The position numbers and the translations under genes are program-made. Shown here one piece after another: positions 34,048-42,859 of a stretch of 43,233 nt of DNA; within the stretch, counting starts at the first letter, position 1, and every line of letters begins with the position of its first letter. The notes beneath the pieces were generated by a model. It did no database searches and had not been told where the DNA came from. It saw nothing but the letters and a program-made list of their open reading frames with translations. Location: positions 1 to 43,233 of the forward strand of contig CAMUHA010000005.1 of NCBI GenBank assembly GCA_947088515.1, read 5' to 3'. The stretch comes from an uncultured bacterium (lineage in GTDB: Bacteria > Bacillota > Clostridia > Lachnospirales > Lachnospiraceae).

Positions 34048-34590
34048 ATGGAAGAAAGGCGCTTGTCCAATAACTGCAGCTTTGCCGGAATAAAACCAAT
34101 TATGGTGGATTTGCCTTATCCGCCTGTTAAGGTAATGGGAAAAAACCGGGAATACGCGGATATGCTTAGTGTGGATTATTGTGGCTTTGTATCAGAGCTG
34201 TCCGCAATAACCCAATATATAAATAATGAAAACAGACTGTCTTGTGAAAATTGTCCCATGGCCAAAACCATTCTCGGCATTGCCATGGCGGAAATGATGC
34301 ACTTGCAGAAGTTGGGAGAGTTGATATATCTTCTGGGCGGTAAGGTGGATTTTGTTGCAAGGCCCTGCAATGGAAGGCCAAGGATGTGGACGCCGGAATA
34401 TCTTAACATTCCTGAAGATACCAAAAAGATGCTTACAGCCGATATAGAGGCGGAATCTGATGCCATCAGGCAGTATGAAATGCACATGAAAATGATAAAT
34501 GACAACTGTGTAAATGCAGTGCTATCAAGGATTATTTTAGATGAAGAGTATCATATAATGCTGCTTAAGACATTGATGCAGGAATGCTGA
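34048..34590 (+). CDS. Ferritin-like diiron domain protein
   Basis: A 180-residue four-helix protein. Candidate diiron ligands appear in order: SELSAITQY (first Glu), AMAEMMHLQ (ExxH), DIEAESDAIRQYEMH and ILDEEYHIMLL (second ExxH). This pattern matches ferritin-like and rubrerythrin-like domains. It has no C-terminal rubredoxin. Such proteins detoxify peroxide or store iron. AGGAG precedes the start; the gene follows the palindrome listed above. Confidence 0.82.
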   Translation: MEERRLSNNCSFAGIKPIMVDLPYPPVKVMGKNREYADMLSVDYCGFVSELSAITQYINNENRLSCENCPMAKTILGIAMAEMMHLQKLGELIYLLGGKVDFVARPCNGRPRMWTPEYLNIPEDTKKMLTADIEAESDAIRQYEMHMKMINDNCVNAVLSRIILDEEYHIMLLKTLMQEC

Positions 34591-34622
34591 TATGCCAGTT
34601 TATTTAAAAACAAAAAGATATG

Positions 34623-34661
34623 GGCAGTTGTAAACCTGTCAAGGTTTGCCGCTGCCTTTTT
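34623..34661 (+). terminator. Rho-independent terminator after the ferritin-like gene
   Basis: GGCAG (34623-34627) pairs with CTGCC (34652-34656) and inner AAACCT pairs with AGGTTT, followed by five T. Confidence 0.75.
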
Positions 34662-34770
34662 GATGTTTTACAAGTAAAAATAATTATAAATAAGACAGCC
34701 ATATGTCACATTTGTTATGCTATAGTTTGTATGGAACATAAATAACATCATCTAATTTGGAGGAAAAGGT

Positions 34771-35070
34771 ATGGATAAATGGTTATATGTAATGACAATA
34801 AAAAAGGGAAAGTCATATAACAAAGTTACAAAGGATGTGATAGTAAGGCACGTGGAAAATTTGAAAAATCTGGATGCCGATGGGAAAATAGAGCTTTGCG
34901 GTCCGTTCAAAGGATATCCTGGCGTTGCAGGCATGGTTATTTTTAAAACACAAAGCTATGAAGAGGCAGAGGCGTTGTGTAAGTTAGAGCCGCTTGTTGC
35001 AGAAGGCTATGCAACATATGTGCTTGCCGCTTTGCAGGTAGCCGACAAAGATAATAATTATTTACTGTAA
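34771..35070 (+). CDS. YCII-like small protein
   Basis: A 99-residue alpha/beta protein with the YCII-like layout: a short first strand (WLYVMTIKKG), a long helix region (IVRHVENLKNLDADGKIELCG), GPFKGYPGVAGMVIFKTQSYEEAEAL, and a final strand after EPLVAEGYATYVL. Proteins of this fold are small dimeric enzymes or ligand-binding proteins of uncertain role. GGAGG lies seven bases before ATG 34771. Confidence 0.75.
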   Translation: MDKWLYVMTIKKGKSYNKVTKDVIVRHVENLKNLDADGKIELCGPFKGYPGVAGMVIFKTQSYEEAEALCKLEPLVAEGYATYVLAALQVADKDNNYLL

Positions 35071-35245
35071 CAAACCAGAGAAGAAATACCTCTTTTTATG
35101 CTGCATTGGGCTTTACAAGGACTGCATGGTGAATATAAAATAGAAAAGAAAGATGATAGACAAAATCATTGGGTGTAAAGCAGACAGGACTTACTCTGTG
35201 GGTGAGGGGTCGATAAAAGAACGAAGGGGCGCTGGAGGAGGAAAA

Positions 35246-37243
35246 ATGAATTTTTTTGAGGAAAGTAATGGTAGTTTAGTATTTCGCGAAAATGGGGAAA
35301 CAGTGATGATTTCTCCCTGGGGAGAGGATAGCTTCCGGGTACGCGCTGTGGCGATGGGAGAGATTGGCGAGGGCAGCAGTGCGCTTCTTCAAGCTGCCGC
35401 TTCTGCCAGTGAGATTTCCATTGACGGCAGCCGGGCATCTATCTCAAATGGAAAGATATGTGCAAAGCTTTCTGTAAATCTTTGGGGAAAGGCTCTGCAG
35501 ATTCGCTTTTACAACCAGAAGGGACAGCTGCTTTTGCAGGAGATTCCAAACGGCGGCGCCCTGCAGATAAAGGCAAGACAGTTCCAGCCTCTTCCAGGCG
35601 GGAGTTATCGTTTAAAGGCAAGCTTTGTATCAGACCCGGAGGAAAAAATTTATGGTATGGGGCAGTACCAGCAGGAGAGGATGAATTTAAAGGGTTGTAA
35701 TCTGGAACTGGCACACAGAAATTCTCAGGCAAGCATTCCTTTTTATCTGTCAAATTTAGGATATGGTTTTTTGTGGAATAATGCAGCCATTGGAGAAGCG
35801 CACTTTGGGCTTAATACCACAGAATGGACAGCCTGTGCCACAAAGCAGCTTGATTATTGGATTACTGCAGGAGATACGCCTGCCCGGATAGAAGAGAACT
35901 TTACATCAGTCACAGGAAAGGCTCCTATGATGCCGGAATATGGTCTGGGATTTTGGCAGTGCAAGCTGCGCTATTATAATCAGGAGCAGGCGCTTAAAAT
36001 TGCCAGGGAATACAAAGAGCGGCAGATACCTTTGGATGTTCTGGTGATTGATTATTATCACTGGCCCCGCTGCGGAGACTGGCGTTTTGATAAAGAGTAT
36101 TTTCCTGACCCTGCGGCCATGGTGGAAGAGCTTCATGAAATGGGGATAGAAACCATGGTTTCTGTATGGCCCCAGGTGGACTGGAGAAGTGAAAATTATG
36201 AGGAGATGAAGCAGCAGGGACTTTTGGTCAAAAGCAATGGGGGCGTTGACGTGCAGATGACCTATCTTGGGAACAATGTATTTATGGATGCCACTAACCC
36301 CCGCACACGTAGATATGTATGGGAAAAGTGTAAGAAAAATTATGGGGATTTGGGAATAAAGACATTTTGGCTGGATGAGGCGGAGCCAGAATTTACCACT
36401 TATGATTATGAATGCTACCGTTATTATGCAGGTCCGGTAACAGAGGTGGGAAATATTTATCCCCGTGAATATGCCCGGCTTTTTTATGAAGGACAAAGAG
36501 AACAGGGACAGGTGGATATTGTGAACCTGATTCGCTGTGCCTGGGTAGGAAGTCAGAGGTATGGCGCGTTGGTATGGTCAGGGGATATTATGTCTACTTA
36601 TGAAGATTTCAGAAAGCAGATTTGTGCAGGAATTCATATGGGAATTTGCGGAATACCATGGTGGACAACTGACATTGGAGGCTTCCACGGCGGAAATGCG
36701 GAAAAAGAAGAGTATAGAGAGCTTCTAATCAGATGGTTCCAGTTTGGCGCTTTCTGTCCGGTAATGAGGATTCACGGTGACAGACAGCCCAAACAAAAGA
36801 TTGTGGATAAACAGGGTGAAGTGAGGGAAGGGACAGGAGCTGATAATGAGGTGTGGAGCTTTGGAGAAGAGGCTTATCCAATTCTTGTGAAATTTATAAG
36901 GATAAGGGAAATGATGAGAGACTATACAAGAAGCCTTATGAGAGAAGCACATGAAAAGGGAACGCCGGTTATCCGCGCCATGTTTTATGAATTTCCGGAA
37001 GATAAAAACTGCTGGGATATAAAGGACGCTTATATGTTTGGCCCGGACATTCTCGTAGCGCCTGTTTGCCATGAGGGAGCTATGCGCCGTCTGGTTTATC
37101 TGCCGCTGGGAGCGTGCTGGACACATGCCGGTACCGGAAAGGTTTATGAGGGTGGAAACACATATGAGATAGAAGCTCCGATTGATACACTTCCTGTATT
37201 TTTAAGAGAAGGAAGACAGGAATGGCTGGTGCATAAGATATAG
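35246..37243 (+). CDS. Glycoside hydrolase family 31 (alpha-glucosidase/alpha-xylosidase type)
   Basis: A 665-residue enzyme from ATG 35246, preceded by GGAGGAGG; a further in-frame ATG at 35153 lacks a ribosome site. The nucleophile is predicted as D377 in KTFWLDEAEP and the acid/base as D447 in WSGDIMSTYED. The GMGQYQQERMNLKG segment, FWQCKLRYYNQEQ and the late GPDILVAPVCHEGA are typical of GH31, closest in style to alpha-xylosidases. No signal peptide is seen, so it probably acts on imported oligosaccharides in the cytoplasm. Confidence 0.92.
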   Translation: MNFFEESNGSLVFRENGETVMISPWGEDSFRVRAVAMGEIGEGSSALLQAAASASEISIDGSRASISNGKICAKLSVNLWGKALQIRFYNQKGQLLLQEIPNGGALQIKARQFQPLPGGSYRLKASFVSDPEEKIYGMGQYQQERMNLKGCNLELAHRNSQASIPFYLSNLGYGFLWNNAAIGEAHFGLNTTEWTACATKQLDYWITAGDTPARIEENFTSVTGKAPMMPEYGLGFWQCKLRYYNQEQALKIAREYKERQIPLDVLVIDYYHWPRCGDWRFDKEYFPDPAAMVEELHEMGIETMVSVWPQVDWRSENYEEMKQQGLLVKSNGGVDVQMTYLGNNVFMDATNPRTRRYVWEKCKKNYGDLGIKTFWLDEAEPEFTTYDYECYRYYAGPVTEVGNIYPREYARLFYEGQREQGQVDIVNLIRCAWVGSQRYGALVWSGDIMSTYEDFRKQICAGIHMGICGIPWWTTDIGGFHGGNAEKEEYRELLIRWFQFGAFCPVMRIHGDRQPKQKIVDKQGEVREGTGADNEVWSFGEEAYPILVKFIRIREMMRDYTRSLMREAHEKGTPVIRAMFYEFPEDKNCWDIKDAYMFGPDILVAPVCHEGAMRRLVYLPLGACWTHAGTGKVYEGGNTYEIEAPIDTLPVFLREGRQEWLVHKI

Positions 37244-37310
37244 TACTGATTCCGGCCCTATTCCAACATGACCTGGTCTTTTGACCTATAGTTCACATAA
37301 CGATTCGTAT

Positions 37311-37342
37311 AAAAGGCCTGACTCGTATTTCAGGCCTTTTTT
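37311..37342 (+). terminator. Rho-independent terminator after the GH31 gene
   Basis: AAAAGGCCTGA (37311-37321) pairs perfectly with TCAGGCCTTTT (37330-37340) over an eight-base loop and ends in a T tract. Confidence 0.9.
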
Positions 37343-37497
37343 CATTGCAATTTTGCCGTCCCCGATGATAAATGATTCTCCCAATTCGTTTCTGTAATTA
37401 TTATAGTGTTAATATGTGAACAAATCCATGTATGGAAATGTACGAGTGAATATGATAAAATAATTTCATTACCATAAATTTTGGAGGAAACATACAT

Positions 37498-38067
37498 ATG
37501 ATAGAAGCGCTTATCCAGCTGGATGGAAACATCCTGATGTTTATTCAGGAAGAAATCAGAAATCCGGTTCTAGACCCGGTAATGACAGTGATAACAACCC
37601 TTGGGAATGTGGGAATTGTATGGATACTTTTGACTGCTGCCCTGCTTATTTCAAAGAAAACAAGAAAAATAGGCGTCATAAGCGCCTGCGCGCTGGTTGC
37701 TTCCCTTCTGGTCAATAATATTCTGTTAAAGAATCTGGTGGCAAGAATAAGACCTTATTATATGGTGGAAGGGCTAATTCCAATAATCAGTAAACCGTCA
37801 GAGTTTTCCTTCCCGTCCGGTCATGCAGGAAGTTCCTTTGCATCGGCCTTTGTTCTGTACCGGAAACTGCCGAAAAAGTATGGAACCTGGGCGCTGATAC
37901 TTGCAATCCTGATTTCTCTTTCACGGCTGTACGTAGGGGTACACTATCCCACTGATGTTTTAGCAGGGATGATTACGGGAACGGGATGCAGTTATCTGGG
38001 AGAATGGTTTGTAATATTAATCACTAAAGACAAGGCAAATACGGATAAAATGAATGCCATAAGCTGA
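37498..38067 (+). CDS. PAP2-family membrane phosphatase
   Basis: A 189-residue membrane protein with the three PAP2 motifs: KNLVARIRPY, FPSGHAGSSFASA and SRLYVGVHYPTDVLAG. Around them are about five membrane helices. Such enzymes remove phosphate from lipid phosphates, for example undecaprenyl pyrophosphate, at the outer face of the membrane. TTGGAGGAAA is an excellent ribosome site before ATG 37498. It appears monocistronic. Confidence 0.93.
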   Translation: MIEALIQLDGNILMFIQEEIRNPVLDPVMTVITTLGNVGIVWILLTAALLISKKTRKIGVISACALVASLLVNNILLKNLVARIRPYYMVEGLIPIISKPSEFSFPSGHAGSSFASAFVLYRKLPKKYGTWALILAILISLSRLYVGVHYPTDVLAGMITGTGCSYLGEWFVILITKDKANTDKMNAIS

Positions 38068-38159
38068 AATGCAGGGCAGAGTGACCTTGGATGAAGGATA
38101 AGATTTATTTTCTATCAGAGATATGTTATGATGGAAAAAATACGGAAGGGGAATAAAAA

Positions 38160-39869
38160 ATGATTTGTGATAAGCTGTTTGAACTGGCATTTGCGTACAG
38201 GAAAACAAAGTTGTGGGAATTTTTAAGTGATACGGACTTATTTGCTGTAAAGTTAACTGATGGCAGAATTGGTTTTGTAAGTATTATGGGGGCGGCAGGC
38301 GAGCTTTGTGCCGTAGGTTTGTATATTGGAGAAGAGGGATTTAACAGTTATCGCGCTATAGCAAAGGCAGGTCAGTTTTTTTTGCCGACCTTTGAGATGC
38401 AGGAGCATGTTTTAAGGCAGAGCTGTCTGCAGTGCGCTTTTGAAAATAAGGATGCGCTTTCGGAAGAGGAGCGGGAGGAAGTGAAAAAGTTCGCCCGTAC
38501 CCATGGAATAAAAATCGCAGGCAAAAATGCTTATCCGCAGTTTGTCAAATATCAGCCATACCGTTTTCCATGGCATCTGCAGACACAGGAAGAACAGGAG
38601 GACCTTTGTGAAGGGCTTATGGCAGCTCTGGAAATTGCAAGGCTCCTTAAGGAACTGCCTGCAAGCGCGCTGGGGATTGAAAGGATGAGCGATGAAATAA
38701 GGGAAGTGCCAATGCTTGTCAGACAGGAGGATTCCTATGTGCTGGAAAAGACAGGGATTCCGGAGGAAAAAGAAGAAATATGGCCTGCGCCGGAGGCATT
38801 TAATGATATAAATATTGCAAAAATCAAAAAGATTCCAAAATCAGGTGTGTGGGAATGTGAAATTCTACGTCTTCCTGAGCCTGTGAAGGAACCAGGAGAT
38901 GTAGTTCCTTATTTCCCTGTGATTTTTCTGGCAGTGGATAATTCTACAGATTATATACTTCCGGTGTCGCCCGCGCTGCACTATGAGCAAAAGCCGGAGG
39001 AACTTTTAAATCTGTTTATGGAAGCCCTTTTAATGGTAAGCGTCTGCCCTGCTGAAATGAAAGTGAGAGATAAGCGCTCCTATGCTTTTGTAAAAGGTTT
39101 CTGTGAAAGGCTTAAAATTTCAGTTAGCCTGAAAGAGGATTTGCCTGCGCTGGACAATGCAGAATATTATATAATGGACCGCTTGGATAATGATGAGGAG
39201 GATAAATTAGATGACATGGCAGCCATGCTTGATGAACTGCTTGAGATGGATGCCAGACAGCTGCAGGAACTTCCAGCAGGAATGCTGAAGCAATTGGAGC
39301 TACTGGTTGGACAGGGAGCCTTTCCTAACGATATTGAAAAGAAATTCAAACGTCTTTTCCGGCTTGAGGGAGCAGAAGACACTAATATGCCAAGGCTGGT
39401 AAAAAGTGATAAGGGGAAAACAAAAACGAAGGTAAAGGCGGCAGCAGACGGTTCTTATGTGATTAGTGTTTCGCTCTATGCCGGCTGCTACCGGCATATA
39501 CAGATTTCCACTGCAGCCACTTTGTTTGACTTGCATGCCGCAATTCTGGATGCGTTTGAATTTGACGATGACCATGCCCATGCTTTTTTTATGGACAATA
39601 AGAAATGGAGTGACTGGGACAGCTATTATGCAGAAAACGTGGAGGAAGGCCTGCGGACAACCACAAGGCATAAACTAAACCGGGCAGGTCTTTGCAAAGG
39701 AAAGCAGTTTAAGTATATTTTTGACTTTGGAGATGAATGGACATTCCAGTGTAAGGTTCTTAAGGAAACAGATGAAAAAATGGACAATCCTGTGATTGTG
39801 AAGCGTAAAGGAGAAGCGCCATCACAGTATGCCGGATGGGAAGATGAATGGGAAGAAGATAATGAATAA
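38160..39869 (+). CDS. Protein with C-terminal pRiA4b ORF-3-like domain
   Basis: A 569-residue soluble protein. Residues 1-400 are not assigned with confidence; they include an acidic helical stretch (DEEDKLDDMAAMLDELLEMD). Residues about 435-569 match the plasmid pRiA4b ORF-3-like fold: YRHIQISTAATLFDLHAAIL, DDDHAHAFFMDN and FKYIFDFGDEWTFQCKVL. The domain is common in mobile-element passenger genes, but in large chromosomal proteins its job is unknown. AAGGGGAAT precedes the start. Confidence 0.8.
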   Translation: MICDKLFELAFAYRKTKLWEFLSDTDLFAVKLTDGRIGFVSIMGAAGELCAVGLYIGEEGFNSYRAIAKAGQFFLPTFEMQEHVLRQSCLQCAFENKDALSEEEREEVKKFARTHGIKIAGKNAYPQFVKYQPYRFPWHLQTQEEQEDLCEGLMAALEIARLLKELPASALGIERMSDEIREVPMLVRQEDSYVLEKTGIPEEKEEIWPAPEAFNDINIAKIKKIPKSGVWECEILRLPEPVKEPGDVVPYFPVIFLAVDNSTDYILPVSPALHYEQKPEELLNLFMEALLMVSVCPAEMKVRDKRSYAFVKGFCERLKISVSLKEDLPALDNAEYYIMDRLDNDEEDKLDDMAAMLDELLEMDARQLQELPAGMLKQLELLVGQGAFPNDIEKKFKRLFRLEGAEDTNMPRLVKSDKGKTKTKVKAAADGSYVISVSLYAGCYRHIQISTAATLFDLHAAILDAFEFDDDHAHAFFMDNKKWSDWDSYYAENVEEGLRTTTRHKLNRAGLCKGKQFKYIFDFGDEWTFQCKVLKETDEKMDNPVIVKRKGEAPSQYAGWEDEWEEDNE

Positions 39870-39882
39870 AAAGGCAGGACGT

Positions 39883-40370
39883 CTAAAGGAATTTGGGAAG
39901 TGTGTGCCATAATAAGGAGATGTCAGCCTTTCCTTTTGTCAGTAGATAACCGGCTCCGTGCCATCTTTTCACAGTTCCATATGGATGCTCAGCCACAGTG
40001 TTCCGCTTCCGTAAACGCCGCTGGTTTGGATAGAATCGCAGGATCACCCATTCGTCCCACGAACTTTCTTCTTCGGATAACGTGATCACTTTGAACCGGC
40101 GGCCCGTCTTCCGGACGACCCTGTTTTCTCAGACTTTTCATAAAAGGCTTCCTCTTTTCGTGCTTCGCCCTCTTTGAACTAGACGGTCCGTCTTTTACGC
40201 AGTGCACATTTGTTTGGGCATTTCAAACAGGCTGAAAGTCTGTGACGCCTGCGGATAGAGGGAGCCTTTTTGCCGTTGGGTTGTTCCGGACCTGCGTAGA
40301 ACAGCGTCTGACCCATCGGACAGATAACTATGCCATTTTCAGTTGAAGTGGTCAAGCATTTTTGTAACAT
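39883..40370 (-). pseudogene. Decayed IS1182-like transposase
   Basis: On the minus strand two pieces of an IS1182-type transposase are visible in different frames. The upstream piece (40370-40179) reads GIVICPMGQTLFYAG and CLKCPNKCALRKRRTV, the cysteine-rich middle. The downstream piece (40089-39883) has NTVAEHPYGTVKRWHGAGYLL, the usual C-terminal HPxGTxKRW motif. Frameshifts and missing ends show it is inactive. Confidence 0.75.
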
Positions 40371-40382
40371 TTAGTTCAAAAA

Positions 40383-40556
40383 TTATCCTTTAGTTCGCGC
40401 TTCAAACGGAGTCTGTCCGCCAGTATACGAATGGGGGCGGATATGGCTGCGCCATACAAACACATATCCGCTTAACGCTTCATCCAATTCCCATTCCGTA
40501 TAAAAATGGTTCGGATAGATTAGCTCATTTTTTAGTGCGTTATAAAATCTTTCCAT
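40383..40556 (-). pseudogene. C-terminal fragment of an IS3-family transposase OrfB
   Basis: A 57-codon minus-strand frame reading MERFYNALKNELIYPNHFY to SHIRPHSYTGGQTPFEAR, the conserved C-terminal end of IS3-type integrases. The rest of the gene is absent. It abuts the IS1182-like remnant, so this spot has received at least two insertions. The following 200 bases to 40757 hold no gene I can support. Confidence 0.75.
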
Positions 40557-40757
40557 CGGTGAATATTATCCCCCTTGGGAGCCGCCAGTTTCCCGCTTCA
40601 GAGCCATCCGGAAATGGCATTTTCCACCTTCACAGCCACCACAACATATTGTGGCGGCACACATGAGTGAAACCAGATAAGGAGAAAACTCAAAATTGTG
40701 TTTAAGACAACAGACACAATAATGTGGAGTGAATATCTTATTTGGAGGAACTAGAAG

Positions 40758-41132
40758 ATGGCAAAATCATTATTTGAGGAATTAGGCGGCAAATACGAGT
40801 GGCAAGGAGATTATTTAATACCATGCTTAACCATACCCGCCGAAAAAGAACAGCCGATAGGCACATGGGGACAGCGGCATCTGGACTATCTGAAGCAGTA
40901 CCGAAAGGTTACATACATCAATCTTCTCACAAGCGGCAGGCTCAACGCCTACCTTGCCGACATCGACAGGCAGGCGCAGGAACGCTTTAAAAGGCTCATA
41001 GAGGGCATGAAACAGGAGCAAGGCATAACGGAACAGTTAAAGGCAGAAAACGCCTTAGAATGGACAGGAAGAATGAATAACATAAGGGCGTGTGCGAGGG
41101 GGATTGTGAATAACGAAATAATCTTCGTATAA
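40758..41132 (+). CDS. Transposon-encoded protein TnpV
   Basis: A 124-residue protein with the TnpV pattern: SLFEELGGKYEWQGDYLIP, HLDYLKQYRKVTYINLLTSG, RLNAYLADIDRQAQERF and MNNIRACARGIVNNEIIFV. TnpV genes ride on Tn4451-like and related integrative elements of Clostridia; their exact role is not established. TTGGAGGAA gives a good ribosome site. It marks entry into mobile-element DNA. A long hairpin follows. Confidence 0.88.
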   Translation: MAKSLFEELGGKYEWQGDYLIPCLTIPAEKEQPIGTWGQRHLDYLKQYRKVTYINLLTSGRLNAYLADIDRQAQERFKRLIEGMKQEQGITEQLKAENALEWTGRMNNIRACARGIVNNEIIFV

Positions 41133-41135
41133 GTG

Positions 41136-41173
41136 CTAAAAGTGGCAAAGTATAAAAACTTTGCCACTTTTAG
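41136..41173 (+). terminator. Long hairpin after tnpV, probably a terminator
   Basis: CTAAAAGTGGCAAAGT (41136-41151) pairs perfectly over 16 bases with the stretch at 41158-41173 around a six-base loop. It is symmetric enough to work in both directions. Confidence 0.75.
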
Positions 41174-41208
41174 GTTTGTTATCTTAGATTGTCATCAATG
41201 AAAGGTTC

Positions 41209-41242
41209 TTGAATTTATAGTACCAAAATGATAATATTATCA
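41209..41242 (+). promoter_or_regulatory. Promoter and 14-bp operator of the winged-helix regulator
   Basis: TTGAAT (41209-41214), 17-base spacer, TAATAT (41232-41237). The -10 lies inside the perfect palindrome TGATAATATTATCA (41229-41242), so a bound repressor would block the promoter. A near-identical site lies upstream of 41909. Confidence 0.7.
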
Positions 41243-41270
41243 AATAGACCGAATTATTGGAGGGATACGC

Positions 41271-41807
41271 ATGGATAAAAAAATTATGGATGTATTGACG
41301 AACCCGATTAAATGCAAACTATTTCTGGAAATACAGAATTGTGGGGAAACTACCGCTAAACATTTATCCGAGACCTTTTCGGATATTCCGCCCGCAACGC
41401 TTTATCGCTATTTAAAGAGGATGACAAATGACAAAGTATTAAAAATTGTAAATCAAACGCAAGTCAGAGGTGCTTTAGAAAAGACTTATGCGATAGATAT
41501 TGATATGACAAAAGATTTTAAAGAAATCTTAGACAGCAACTCTGGTGAAGCCTATATGCAGTCGTTTATGCAATATATCATTGGCTTTGCGGAGTTATTC
41601 CAAGATTATTGTAAACGGGATGATATAGACATTGTAAAGGATAAATCTGGTTTTTCCTTATCCCCTCTTTATCTAACGGATGAGGAGCTTGAAATGTTAA
41701 TTGGAAATATTCGGGATGTAATAAAACCTTATGGGAACAACACACCCTCATCGGGGCGAAAGCTGCATTCTATTGGCGTTATTATTTCTCCGCCTAAAAT
41801 GGATTAA
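41271..41807 (+). CDS. ArsR-like winged-helix transcriptional regulator
   Basis: A 178-residue protein. Residues 1-80 are a winged helix-turn-helix: MDVLTNPIKCKLFLEIQNCG, TTAKHLSETFSDIPPATLYR, YLKRMTNDKVLKIV. The rest is helical and may bind an effector or dimerise. The gene carries its own palindromic operator and is followed by an exporter operon with the same operator, so autorepression and control of the exporter is a natural model. TTGGAGGG precedes the start. Confidence 0.85.
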   Translation: MDKKIMDVLTNPIKCKLFLEIQNCGETTAKHLSETFSDIPPATLYRYLKRMTNDKVLKIVNQTQVRGALEKTYAIDIDMTKDFKEILDSNSGEAYMQSFMQYIIGFAELFQDYCKRDDIDIVKDKSGFSLSPLYLTDEELEMLIGNIRDVIKPYGNNTPSSGRKLHSIGVIISPPKMD

Positions 41808-41812
41808 AAATT

Positions 41813-41845
41813 TCCCGCCTGTCCTCAGTGATGGACGGGATTTTT
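41813..41845 (+). terminator. Rho-independent terminator after the regulator gene
   Basis: TCCCG and GTCC on the left pair with GGAC and GGGA on the right, with a three-base bulge, followed by TTTTT. Confidence 0.7.
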
Positions 41846-41846
41846 C

Positions 41847-41880
41847 TTGACTTTTTAATATCAGTATGATATTATTATCA
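41847..41880 (+). promoter_or_regulatory. Promoter and matching operator of the exporter operon
   Basis: TTGACT (41847-41852), 17-base spacer, TATTAT (41870-41875). The palindrome TGATATTATTATCA (41867-41880) covers the -10 and differs by one base from the operator of the regulator gene. Confidence 0.75.
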
Positions 41881-41908
41881 CTGTGATATTAAAAAGGAGG
41901 CAAGACCT

Positions 41909-42106
41909 ATGAAGAAAAAATGCATCATCATTACATTTGTAACTTTTGTTGTATTAGCAGCACTAACTTTTTTATTGCCGCAGGAAATCCCATTACACTT
42001 TGGAGTGTCTGGTTCTGGTTCGGTTGTAAATAAATATTTTATTCTATTATTTACCCCTGTACCCGCAATCCTTTACTGGGCAATTGTGAAAAAGTACAAA
42101 AACTAA
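41909..42106 (+). CDS. Short DUF1648-like membrane protein
   Basis: A 65-residue protein with two membrane helices (residues about 5-24 and 41-60) and the motif IPLHFGVSGSGS between them, which is the DUF1648 signature. Family members are usually longer, so it may be a trimmed form. GGAGG lies before the start. It is the first gene of an exporter operon. Confidence 0.75.
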   Translation: MKKKCIIITFVTFVVLAALTFLLPQEIPLHFGVSGSGSVVNKYFILLFTPVPAILYWAIVKKYKN

Positions 42107-42127
42107 AATTCAAAGGAGGCTAATAAA

Positions 42128-42859
42128 ATGGACGCCGTATTAGAAATTAGGAATTATTCTAAAGTTTATTCTGGAAATAAAAAGGCTGTTGACAGTCTGA
42201 ATTTGAGTGTGAAAGCAGGAGAAATCCATGCTTTTATTGGTCACAATGGTGCGGGGAAAACAACAACAATCCGTGCAGTTGTCGGGATAATGGACTTTGA
42301 CGAAGGGGAAATCCTCATAAACGGTCATTCTGTAAAGGACGAGCCTGTAAAATGCAAATCTATTACAGCTTATATTCCAGACAATCCCGACTTATATGAC
42401 TATGTGACAGGCATCCAATATTTAAACTATATGTGTGATATGTTTTCTGTTCCTGCCGAAGAAAGAGTTTCAAGAATACAAAAATATGCGGATGTTCTCA
42501 ATTTAACGGACAGTCTTGGGGATTTAATCAGTTCCTATTCGCATGGTATGAAACAGAAGCTTGCATTAATAGGCGCATTTGTACATTCTCCCAAGCTTTT
42601 AGTGTTGGATGAGCCGTTTGTAGGTCTTGACCCTGAAGCATCTTTTCATTTAAAGAAGATTATGCGTGAACTTTGTGAAGCTGGAACAGCCATTTTTTTC
42701 TCTACTCACGTACTTGAAGTTGCCGAAAAATTGTGTGACAAGGTTACTATCATCAATGACGGTAAATTGATAGAAAGTGGAACAATGGAAGAAATCAAAG
42801 GAAGTCATAGTCTTGAAGATGTATTCATGGAGGTAGTTGAAAATGAAAGGCAAGTATAA
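42128..42859 (+). CDS. ABC transporter ATP-binding protein
   Basis: A 243-residue ATPase. Walker A is GHNGAGKTTT, the signature is SYSHGMKQKL, Walker B is LLVLDEPFVGLDP and the switch histidine is in FFSTHVLEV. The sequence resembles exporters for lantibiotics or drugs. AAAGGAGG precedes the start. It overlaps the permease gene, so they are coupled. Confidence 0.93.
   Translation: MDAVLEIRNYSKVYSGNKKAVDSLNLSVKAGEIHAFIGHNGAGKTTTIRAVVGIMDFDEGEILINGHSVKDEPVKCKSITAYIPDNPDLYDYVTGIQYLNYMCDMFSVPAEERVSRIQKYADVLNLTDSLGDLISSYSHGMKQKLALIGAFVHSPKLLVLDEPFVGLDPEASFHLKKIMRELCEAGTAIFFSTHVLEVAEKLCDKVTIINDGKLIESGTMEEIKGSHSLEDVFMEVVENERQV

Noticed and set aside
39900..40085. Plus-strand 61-codon frame in the insertion-sequence graveyard
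   Set aside because: It is the shadow of the minus-strand transposase remnant, which has clear family motifs.
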